From: Gammaproteobacteria bacterium
GTDB lineage: Bacteria > Pseudomonadota > Gammaproteobacteria > Steroidobacterales > Woeseiaceae
DNA: 5,764 nucleotides
Assembly: GCA_003645495.1 (NCBI GenBank)
Contig: QNFK01000149.1
Span: 1 to 5,764, forward strand
Direction of reading: 5' to 3'
Made by a program: the position numbers and the translations under genes. Under the pieces are notes generated by a model, which ran no database searches, was not told where the DNA came from, and saw only the letters and a program-made list of their open reading frames with translations. This document shows, piece by piece, positions 1 to 5,764 of the stretch (its first letter is position 1; the number at the start of each line of letters is the position of its first letter).

Positions 1-961
1 ACATCCACAGGGTGTGGGCCAGATCACCAATCAATTCGGCTTCAGGGTTGTAGTGAGCATCGATTTCAGCGGCGAGAAAATCGGCATGGATTATTTTTTT
101 GTCACCCTGCGGGTTCCACAACTGCGGATGGTACTCGACCATGTCAAATCCAAGCGTGATGATCAGGTCGGCGTCATCGATGGCCAGTGCGACCCGGTCT
201 TTGCTGCCCAGTCCTACGGTATAGAGGCAGTAGTCGGCGTCCATGTCGACGCAACCCTTCGCCATGAACGTGCTTATCACGCCGATTCCTGTTTGCTCAC
301 AGAGTTTTCGCAGCTGCTCGCTGGCGCGCCTGCGAATGCAGCCGTTGCCGGCAATAATGACCGGGCGTTTGGCTTGTTCAAGCATGGCAAAGGCATGGTC
401 AACGATCTTTTCGTCAGCGACCGGACGACGAAAACGGCGTGGCTTGATCGGCACTTCACTGGTTTCCATGCTGGCAACGTCTTCCGGCAACTCAAGATGC
501 ACAGCACCCGGTTTTTCAGTGCGGGCAACGCGTACAGCTTTGCGTACAATCTCCGGAATCGTGTCGGGGTTAAGGATGGTCGTCGCCCACTTCGTTACCG
601 GCTTGAACATACTGACCACATCCATGATTTGGTGGGACTCTTTGTGCAGACGATCAGTTGAACCCTGCCCGGTGAGTACCAGCATTGGCGCGCGATCCAT
701 ATTGGAGTTCGCAACGCCTGTGATCAGGTTGGTAGCACCAGGGCCGAGCGTGCCGAGACAGCCGGCCGGATTGCCGGTCAGGCGCCCGTAAGCCTCAGCC
801 ATAAATGCAGCACCTTGTTCGTGGCGTGTCAGGACAAAGCGAATTTTCTTCGACTTTTGCAGCGACATCATGAAGTCGGCGTTTTCTTCGCCGGGTACGC
901 CGAAAATGTACTCGATGCCTTCTTCCTCAAGACACTGAACGAACAGGTCGGATGCTTTCAT
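1..961 (-). CDS. Acetolactate synthase-like ThDP-dependent enzyme (large-subunit family), 3'-truncated by window edge
   Basis: The reverse strand is open from an ATG at 961-959 to the window edge, giving 320 codons of a family usually about 550 residues long. What remains is the N-terminal thiamine-diphosphate (PYR) domain and most of the central domain; the C-terminal cofactor-binding domain lies outside. Visible landmarks are FGVPGEENADF (20-30), the catalytic glutamate E48 in TRHEQGAAFMAEAYGRLTG, GPGATNLITG (73-82), TGQ (97-99) and KPVTKWA (120-126). The stretch GFDMVEYHPQLWNPQGDKKIIHAD (271-294, written here split: GFDMVEYHPQLW then NPQGDKKIIHAD) resembles the catabolic AlsS type more than biosynthetic IlvB/IlvG. 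Members condense two pyruvates to 2-acetolactate or act on related 2-oxoacids; the exact substrate cannot be read from this part. A weak GGGGAA ribosome site precedes the ATG. The gene is divergent from the signalling operon, and no small regulatory subunit is visible upstream. The family call is firm; the function within it is uncertain. Confidence 0.9.
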   Translation of the reverse strand, partial: MKASDLFVQCLEEEGIEYIFGVPGEENADFMMSLQKSKKIRFVLTRHEQGAAFMAEAYGRLTGNPAGCLGTLGPGATNLITGVANSNMDRAPMLVLTGQGSTDRLHKESHQIMDVVSMFKPVTKWATTILNPDTIPEIVRKAVRVARTEKPGAVHLELPEDVASMETSEVPIKPRRFRRPVADEKIVDHAFAMLEQAKRPVIIAGNGCIRRRASEQLRKLCEQTGIGVISTFMAKGCVDMDADYCLYTVGLGSKDRVALAIDDADLIITLGFDMVEYHPQLWNPQGDKKIIHADFLAAEIDAHYNPEAELIGDLAHTLWM

Positions 962-1260
962 GGTTTTCCCCATTTTGTTGTCTGCGTGATTGACCGGGCG
1001 CAGCGTCGAATTGTTACATTTTTATTTGTTCTTGATGGGTCCCGATCCCGATTGTTATTGGTGCAACTGCACAACATTGGGCGTCGCGCAGGTCTGTACA
1101 GAAGTGCTTCGACGCTACAGCCACGATCATAATGAAGTCGCCCGGAATCGCAAAACACCCTGTAAAACCAATATCTTGGAAAGCGGACTGCATCACATCG
1201 ACGGTGCCAGTCGCTGACTACACTCTACGGCTGACGTTATGTCCGAATATCAGATCTATT
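962..1260. other. Divergent intergenic region between the ThDP enzyme and the histidine kinase
   Basis: About 299 bases lie between the two divergent start codons and should hold the promoters for both directions. On the plus strand, TTGACC (990-995) and TACATT (1015-1020) resemble -35 and -10 boxes, but their 19-base spacing is poor. CATAAT (1128-1133) is a fair -10 box without a good -35 partner, and would start transcription downstream of the ATG at 1132. No convincing promoter pair was seen on the minus strand. The region also contains a 12-base perfect dyad at 1061-1072 and a short tandem CCCGAT-CCCGAT at 1041-1052. The frame of the kinase is open back to 1132, but its translation upstream of 1261 does not look like protein from this family. 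Confidence 0.6.
1061..1072. promoter_or_regulatory. Possible operator: perfect 12-base dyad GTGCA-AC-TGCAC
   Basis: GTGCAACTGCAC is an inverted repeat with 5-base arms and a 2-base centre, 100 bases upstream of the ThDP enzyme start and 189 bases upstream of the chosen kinase start. The flanks ATTG...CAAC add only imperfect symmetry. Size and location fit a binding site for a dimeric regulator between divergent genes, but no regulator gene is in view and a dyad this short can arise by chance. Confidence 0.25.
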
Positions 1261-3147
1261 ATGTCAAATACGAGTGCCACAAAATCGGTTCAGGGAAAAA
1301 TGACAATGACGCTGCTGGTCGTGGTGACGGCACTGGCGCTATTGAGTTTCGGTACCTTACAGAAGGTAGTGGCCCCCGCATTCGATAAACTGGAACTGGA
1401 ACATGCCCGTACTGACCTGGTCCGGGCGCAAAAGGCGATCCAGAATGACCTCGACAATCTCAGCGCGATTGCCGGTGATTGGGGTCTGTGGGATGACGCC
1501 TACGACTATGTAACAGGCGAGTATCCCTATTTCGCGGAGTCAAATCTCGTTCGTCCAACGCTGACAAATCTCGATCTCAATTTACTCGCGGTTTATGACG
1601 CCGACGCCAGCATTGTATGGGGCCGGGTTGAACACGCAGATGCAATACTTGGCATTGAGTCGTTGCAGGTACTCGAACCGGAAACCGAAACCGCTGAATA
1701 CCTGATCACACATACTGAGCTGGACGCCCACACAGACGGATTAATTGGTACTGCTCTCGGGCCGATGCTGATTAGTTCCTGGCCAGTGACCAGAAGTGAT
1801 GGCACAGGCCCGATTGCCGGAACGATGATAATGGGCCAGTTACTCGACCAGGATCGCAGGGATAGCCTGCGACAAAGAACGGAAGTCCAACTCAGCTGGC
1901 AGACGATAGACACTGATACGACCGTCGAGCCGTATTTTACGATGCCGTTAAACATGTCCAGTGACTCATCGATACATCACGAAACGACGACAGACACGAT
2001 CAACAGCACTGGTTTGCTGGTAGACCTGTTCAACAAGCCATTAATGATTCTGCAGGTCTCATCACCGCGCAACATATCTGCATTGGGCAAAAGCACCGTA
2101 AACGGCGCTTTGCTATTTCTGGCTGTAGCCGGTGTCATCGTCGCGATCGTCGCGGGCCTGTTACTACGTCGTATGATCGTGTTGCCGCTGGAAGGTCTCG
2201 CCAGTCACATAACCGGCATCCGCAAGAGTGGTGATCTGTCGCAACGCCTGGATGAATCACGAAACGATGAAATCGGCTCCCTCGCGAGACAATTCGATAA
2301 ACTCACCGCGGAAGTTCACGACGCACGTATGCAACTTCTGGATCAGTCATTCAAGGCGGGCAAAGCTGACGCCGCCGCCGAGGTCATGCACAACATACGT
2401 AATGCAATGACACCACTGGTAAATGGCCTCGACCGGCTGGCAAAGAATTTCACTGCAACAACGACATTGCGTGTCGGCCAGGCGACCGATGAACTCGGCG
2501 ATCCGGATTGTGCAGAAGATCGGCGTGAGAAACTGGTGACGTACGTTCAATCGGCATTCGCGCACGTTCAGGCAACGAATGAAGATGCTGTCGAAAACCT
2601 GGCCATCGCAACAAAACAGGCGCATCAGGTTGAAGCAATTCTTGCAGACCAGGCGAAGCACGCGAGAGTTAAGCCAATTCTTGAAGACTTCGACCTCGGC
2701 AAGCTCATTGAGGAAGCGGCTCTCGTTATTCCCAAATCGGACGACACTGATATCGATTTGCTGATGGAGCCGGAATTGAACAACTTCCGGGTGCGCGGCC
2801 ATCGAGTCGGCGTGTTGCAGGTTCTTGGCAATGTGATGCTGAATGCGTTCGAGTCAATAGAACGAACCGACGAGACCTGCGGGAACATCGCGGTTTCGGC
2901 GACGAATGAGACCATCGAAGACAAACAATTAGTAAGGCTGACTATCAAAGATAACGGTTGTGGTTTCGACGATGCGGTCAGGAAAGAGATATTTCGAAGA
3001 GGGTTTTCGTCAAAGGACGGACATATGAGCGGCCTGGGACTCCACTGGTGCGCAAATGCACTGGCGACTATGGACGGAGGTATCCAGGCCGAAAGCAGCG
3101 GCCCCGGGCTCGGGGCTGAAATTCACGTGCTGTTACCAGCAGCATAG
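1261..3147 (+). CDS. CHASE4-HAMP sensor histidine kinase with variant HN-I-R-N H-box
   Basis: Membrane sensor kinase of 628 residues, predicted to autophosphorylate on histidine in response to a periplasmic signal and pass phosphate to the downstream receivers. Order: TM1 (about 15-33); periplasmic CHASE4 domain (about 45-260) with the signature AGDWGLWDDAYDYV around 71-84; TM2 (about 281-303); HAMP (about 303-355); DHp with H377 in EVMHNIRNAMTP; HATPase with N-box LGNVMLNAFES (N524, N528), G1 DNGCGF (from D564), F-box IFRRGFSSK and G2 SGLGL. The H-box departs from the common HE-phenylalanine form and resembles the HNVGN kinase group as I recall it, which also has the unusually long segment of about 130 residues between the histidine and the ATPase domain. 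The start at 1261 was chosen because the 43 residues back to 1132 lack family character. AGGGA at 1292-1296 would alternatively support ATG 1306, which would leave almost nothing before TM1. No receiver domain is attached. Confidence 0.93.
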   Translation: MSNTSATKSVQGKMTMTLLVVVTALALLSFGTLQKVVAPAFDKLELEHARTDLVRAQKAIQNDLDNLSAIAGDWGLWDDAYDYVTGEYPYFAESNLVRPTLTNLDLNLLAVYDADASIVWGRVEHADAILGIESLQVLEPETETAEYLITHTELDAHTDGLIGTALGPMLISSWPVTRSDGTGPIAGTMIMGQLLDQDRRDSLRQRTEVQLSWQTIDTDTTVEPYFTMPLNMSSDSSIHHETTTDTINSTGLLVDLFNKPLMILQVSSPRNISALGKSTVNGALLFLAVAGVIVAIVAGLLLRRMIVLPLEGLASHITGIRKSGDLSQRLDESRNDEIGSLARQFDKLTAEVHDARMQLLDQSFKAGKADAAAEVMHNIRNAMTPLVNGLDRLAKNFTATTTLRVGQATDELGDPDCAEDRREKLVTYVQSAFAHVQATNEDAVENLAIATKQAHQVEAILADQAKHARVKPILEDFDLGKLIEEAALVIPKSDDTDIDLLMEPELNNFRVRGHRVGVLQVLGNVMLNAFESIERTDETCGNIAVSATNETIEDKQLVRLTIKDNGCGFDDAVRKEIFRRGFSSKDGHMSGLGLHWCANALATMDGGIQAESSGPGLGAEIHVLLPAA

Positions 3148-3151
3148 GGAG
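3147..3151 (+). promoter_or_regulatory. Ribosome binding site of the stand-alone receiver gene
   Basis: GGGAG overlaps the last base of the kinase stop codon and lies 8 bases before the ATG at 3160. It is the clearest Shine-Dalgarno sequence in the operon. Its contact with the kinase stop codon suggests translational coupling of kinase and receiver. Confidence 0.75.
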
Positions 3152-3159
3152 ACTGAAAA

Positions 3160-3654
3160 ATGGATACGCAATGTGGTGACGCCAGTATTCGCGTACTGAT
3201 TGCTGATGACGATGAACACATTCTCGAGTGTTATCGAGAGGCATTTGGCGAATCGGAAGCGACCGACTATTTGCAGACGCTAAATGCGCTGGATGAGGAG
3301 TTGTTTGACACCGTCAGTGACAGCGATTCTGCGCCGGCATTTGAAGTTGTTGCCTGCAGTCAGGGCAATGACGCGATTGACCTTGCAGAGAAGGCGACCA
3401 ACGATGGTCATCCGTTCGACGTCGTTATTCTTGACGTCAGGATGCCTCCGGGTATCGATGGAGTGGAAGCAGGCAGCCAGATACGCAAGATGGATCCGGA
3501 TGTGGAGATCGTGTTCGTGACGGGTTTTTCCGATGTGCCCAGGGACGAACTGGAGCGGCGGGTTCCACCGCCAATGAAGTTGCACTATTTCAATAAGCCC
3601 ATTTCATTTATGCAGCTGGCAGAAGATGTTGCCGGCATGGTCAGGGCGGGCTAA
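3160..3654 (+). CDS. Stand-alone response regulator receiver (REC) protein with an extended alpha1-beta2 segment
   Basis: A 164-residue single-domain receiver with no output domain. It has the acidic cluster D16-D18 (IADDDEH), the phosphoacceptor D92 in VVILDVRMPPGIDGVEA, T121 in FVTGFSD and K146 in FNKPI, so all phosphorylation residues are present. A typical receiver is about 120 residues. The extra length lies mainly between the acidic cluster and beta2 (about residues 30-60), an acidic, helix-prone stretch with LDEELFD and DSDS, plus a few residues before the beta3 aspartate. The same arrangement occurs in the receiver of the next gene, and residues 61-146 align without a gap (38 identities in 86 by hand), indicating an ancient duplication. 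Its place 12 bases after the kinase makes that kinase the likely phosphodonor. With no output domain it may act as a phosphate sink, a competitor for the kinase or a partner-binding switch; the sequence does not decide between these. Confidence 0.92.
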   Translation: MDTQCGDASIRVLIADDDEHILECYREAFGESEATDYLQTLNALDEELFDTVSDSDSAPAFEVVACSQGNDAIDLAEKATNDGHPFDVVILDVRMPPGIDGVEAGSQIRKMDPDVEIVFVTGFSDVPRDELERRVPPPMKLHYFNKPISFMQLAEDVAGMVRAG

Positions 3655-3658
3655 CTCC

Positions 3659-5581
3659 ATGGCGCAAAACGAAACCGCCACCAATCGTATTCTCGTTGTC
3701 GATGACGACGCAATGCTCATTGGAGAATATCTGCGCTGCCTGGGCAAAGACTTCGAACCCGATTCAGCCACGTCTACGCTCACTGATCTTGAGAAAGTTC
3801 TTTTCGGCGAAGAGACTGACGAAAAAGGCGCTGCCAAGTTTGAGGTCCAGTCGTGCGATCAGGGCAAGATTGCCGTCGAAGCCGTCAGGGAGGCAGTAAA
3901 GGTTGGTAACCCGTTCTCCATCGTCTTTCTGGATATTCGCATGCCACCGGGTATCGATGGCATCGAGGCGGCGAAGCTGATTCGCGAGATAGATCAGAAC
4001 GTCAATATTGTCATCGTCACCGGTTCCGTCAGCCCTGAACCGGAGAATCTCGGCAAAGAGATTCCACCGGCAGATCGAATTTTCTTTTTCAAGAAACCAT
4101 TTCATGCTGTCGAGTGTCGGCAGCTTGCCGCTGCCCTGTGTGGCAAGTGGCACTCCGACCTGGCACTACGGCGCGCAAACGACGTACTAGAACAGCGCGT
4201 ATGGGACAGGACCGAAGCTTTGCACAGACTTGCATATTATGATCCGGTTACCGACCTGCCTAACAGGTTGATGCTACTCGATGAATTGCAGTTGCTCATA
4301 GACGATGCGGATTCACCAGACAGCAATACGGCGGTCGTATTGCTGGACATAGAACGTTTCAGTTTTCTCAATGAAACCATGGGTTACGAATCGGGGACAG
4401 CCCTGTTGAGTGAGATTGGCAAACGACTGATCCGAACTTGCAGTGATCTAGTCGGCGCGCCGCAAAGTGTCGTCGGCCGATTCGGCGCCGACGAATTCGC
4501 TTGCCTGATTGCCGGTGTCGACGATGATGATGCACTTGAGGACATTGTCGCGCGAATAAAGCAGAGTGTTGAAGAACCGTTCCTGGTCTGCAGTCGCGAG
4601 ATTTTTCTGAAAGCAAGCATTGGTGTTGCCTGGCATCCCGTACATGGGCGTGACTCCAAAACCGTCTTTCGTCGTGCCGAGGCGGCACTTCACCGTTCAA
4701 TGCGACGACTCGAGGGGCGTGTCACCTGGTACCACAGCGAAATGGAACACCGTGCAAAGCACAAGTTCGATATGGAGGCGGAGCTTCGCCAGGCAATCGA
4801 AAATGGCGAGATTGTTACCTGGTTTCAGCCACAGTTGTCGCTGAACTCAGGAAAAATTGCCGGGGTCGAGGCACTTGCGCGTTGGTTAAGACCTGATGGA
4901 ACGATCGTTGCGCCCTCTGACTTTGTACCGCTGAGCGAGGAAATGGGCATATCCGACATGTTTTTTGAATCCGTTATGCGACATGTCTGTGGTGTTATCG
5001 CACAGTGGAAAGAAGAGAGTAACTGGGATATTCCAGTCAGCGTCAATCTGTCGGCACATCAATTGCGCAACCATAAGCTCGTAGAGATCATAAAGTCGAT
5101 TCTCAGGAAAGAGGATATCGATCAGAATCTAATCAACCTGGAACTGACAGAGACCGTTTTACTGGAGGACCTTACTATCGCCATGCCGGTGCTCAACGAC
5201 CTGTCGGAATATGGAGTTGGTATACATATCGATGATTTTGGTACGGGTTATTCGTCCCTTAGCTATCTTGCAGAACTCCCGGTAAAAACTTTGAAAATCG
5301 ACCAAAGTTTTATCGGACGACTCACAGAATCAGCAACGAACGCGAAGATCGTGCAATCGATAATTGCGCTTGGCAAAGCAATGGAACTCGAGGTCGTAGC
5401 AGAAGGCGTGGAGACCGAGCAGCAATTGATGCTGGTGACGAAATTCGGCGCCGACCTGGCGCAGGGTTTTTTCATTGGCAGACCGATGCCTGCCGTAGAA
5501 TTTATTGAATGGTGTTCTATCGTGGACCAGACGACCAGTGACTTGCCGGTGTTGCCGGATGTTTTGGCTCGGGAGAGTTAG
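3659..5581 (+). CDS. REC-GGDEF-EAL response regulator, predicted cyclic-di-GMP phosphodiesterase
   Basis: A 640-residue cytoplasmic protein. REC (about 10-160) has D15-D17, phosphoacceptor D92, T121, K146 and the extended segment (30-60) of the upstream receiver. A helical linker (about 165-190) leads to GGDEF (about 192-358) and EAL (about 370-620). The EAL set is complete: E404-A-L, N463 in VNLSA, E495 in ELTET, D525-D526 in DDFGTGYSSL, K546 in LKIDQSF, E582 in AEGVET and Q602 in QGFFIGRPMP, so c-di-GMP hydrolysis to pGpG is expected. The GGDEF domain is degenerate: the motif is GADEF (276-280), D230 and N238 remain, but the second guanine-contacting Asp is T247, the AK motif is SM (M348), and no RxxD inhibitory site precedes GADEF. 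It may only bind GTP or regulate EAL. The start at 3659 lies 4 bases after the upstream stop; an ATG at 3626 would add 11 residues overlapping the receiver gene and is less likely. A G-rich stretch at 3644-3650 is a modest ribosome site. Confidence 0.95.
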   Translation: MAQNETATNRILVVDDDAMLIGEYLRCLGKDFEPDSATSTLTDLEKVLFGEETDEKGAAKFEVQSCDQGKIAVEAVREAVKVGNPFSIVFLDIRMPPGIDGIEAAKLIREIDQNVNIVIVTGSVSPEPENLGKEIPPADRIFFFKKPFHAVECRQLAAALCGKWHSDLALRRANDVLEQRVWDRTEALHRLAYYDPVTDLPNRLMLLDELQLLIDDADSPDSNTAVVLLDIERFSFLNETMGYESGTALLSEIGKRLIRTCSDLVGAPQSVVGRFGADEFACLIAGVDDDDALEDIVARIKQSVEEPFLVCSREIFLKASIGVAWHPVHGRDSKTVFRRAEAALHRSMRRLEGRVTWYHSEMEHRAKHKFDMEAELRQAIENGEIVTWFQPQLSLNSGKIAGVEALARWLRPDGTIVAPSDFVPLSEEMGISDMFFESVMRHVCGVIAQWKEESNWDIPVSVNLSAHQLRNHKLVEIIKSILRKEDIDQNLINLELTETVLLEDLTIAMPVLNDLSEYGVGIHIDDFGTGYSSLSYLAELPVKTLKIDQSFIGRLTESATNAKIVQSIIALGKAMELEVVAEGVETEQQLMLVTKFGADLAQGFFIGRPMPAVEFIEWCSIVDQTTSDLPVLPDVLARES

Positions 5582-5660
5582 CAGGTATCGTGACCTGGCC
5601 ACATGCAATAACTCAATTTCGATCGCTCAGACAGCCATAGAAATGGCCAAAAAGAACAGA
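5582..5660. other. Gene-free 3' flank of the operon
   Basis: No credible coding region and no classical GC-stem plus T-run terminator was found between the EAL stop codon and the dispersed repeat. TGGCCA occurs twice (around 5597 and 5644); it is self-complementary and too short to call a hairpin. Confidence 0.5.
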
Positions 5661-5695
5661 CGTCATTGCGAGGAGCGAAGCGACGCGGCAACCTC
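5661..5695 (+). repeat. REP-like dispersed repeat, first (left) copy
   Basis: The segment runs from CGTCATTGCGAGGAG through CGAAGCGACG to CGGCAACCTC. I recognise it as a widespread extragenic repeat in bacterial genomes, whose accidental translation gives the peptide HCEERSDAA. It pairs with an inverted copy at 5741, so the two could fold into a long stem-loop in the operon's transcript and protect the 3' end or aid termination. The repeat identity is recognised from memory; the RNA role is an inference. Confidence 0.75.
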
Positions 5696-5740
5696 TATCA
5701 AGTTGTAGAAGCCTAGAACGAAGACCCGCTACAGTGTCAA

Positions 5741-5764
5741 GAGGTTGCCACGCCCCTCGGGCTC
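5741..5764 (-). repeat. REP-like dispersed repeat, second inverted copy, cut by window edge
   Basis: GAGGTTGCC at 5741-5749 is the exact reverse complement of GGCAACCTC at 5687-5695. The continuation CACGCCCCTCGGGCTC resembles the rest of the left copy only imperfectly (16 of 24 positions when aligned by hand without gaps; a gap may improve this). The repeat should continue beyond 5764. A 45-base spacer (5696-5740) without recognisable content separates the two copies. Confidence 0.65.

Noticed and set aside
14..661. Plus-strand open frame of 215 codons
   Set aside because: It lies antisense to the ThDP enzyme, whose reverse-strand translation has continuous family motifs (HEQGA, GPGATNL). 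The plus-strand product resembles nothing recognisable.
990..1020. Sigma70-like promoter TTGACC / TACATT
   Set aside because: The 19-base spacing and imperfect -10 make it no better than chance in a region of this size; it is mentioned only as a candidate.
1132..1260. Upstream extension of the kinase to ATG 1132
   Set aside because: No good ribosome site was seen, and the extra 43 residues show no domain or signal-like character. ATG 1261 places a short polar N-terminus directly before TM1, as usual for such sensors.
2347..2802. Reverse-strand open frame of 151 codons inside the kinase
   Set aside because: It is a shadow of the kinase DHp/ATPase coding region and has no recognisable motif.
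3626..3658. Earlier start (ATG 3626) for the REC-GGDEF-EAL protein
   Set aside because: It would overlap the receiver gene by 29 bases and add 11 residues without homology before the receiver fold; ATG 3659 starts just before beta1.
5597..5649. TGGCCA pair as a terminator hairpin
   Set aside because: The arms are 6 bases, self-complementary and about 40 bases apart, with no T-run after the second.
5505..5708. Small open frame ending in the peptide RHCEERSDAATS
   Set aside because: It is out of frame over the EAL gene's end and then translates the dispersed repeat; this peptide is a known artefact of that repeat.
1..5764. CRISPR array, tRNA, rRNA, insertion sequence
   Set aside because: No regularly spaced repeats, cloverleaf-like segments, rRNA motifs or transposase motifs were seen on either strand.

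Overview
The window most likely comes from a Gammaproteobacterium with moderate GC content (roughly 50-55% by eye), probably an environmental or marine lineage. This rests on the style of the signalling proteins and on a GCGAGGAGCGAAGCGACG-type dispersed repeat at the right edge. The assignment is an inference; no rRNA or other taxonomic marker is present.

Layout. (1) Positions 1-961, minus strand: the N-terminal 320 codons of a thiamine-diphosphate enzyme of the acetolactate synthase family, cut off by the left edge. (2) Positions 962-1260: a divergent intergenic region of about 300 bases with a perfect 12-base dyad and only weak promoter candidates. (3) Positions 1261-5581, plus strand: a tight three-gene operon. 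It encodes a membrane histidine kinase (CHASE4 sensor, HAMP, variant HN-I-R-N H-box, HATPase), a stand-alone receiver protein 12 bases downstream, and a REC-GGDEF-EAL protein 4 bases after that. (4) Positions 5582-5764: no gene; two inverted copies of a REP-like dispersed repeat, the second cut by the right edge.

How the genes work together. The kinase probably senses a periplasmic ligand through CHASE4 and phosphorylates one or both receivers. The two receivers are clearly related to each other. Both carry the same unusual extension of about 25 residues between alpha1 and beta2, and both have Asp92, Thr121 and Lys146 at identical residue numbers. The output protein has a complete EAL catalytic set, but its GGDEF domain has lost several substrate-contacting residues and the inhibitory site. 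The predicted net output is therefore cyclic-di-GMP hydrolysis, with the GGDEF domain probably regulatory. The single-domain receiver has no output domain and could be a phosphate sink, a competitor or a protein-interaction switch.

The most interesting content is this one-kinase/two-receiver c-di-GMP module with its shared REC extension. The individual domain families are known; the wiring is not evident from sequence alone.
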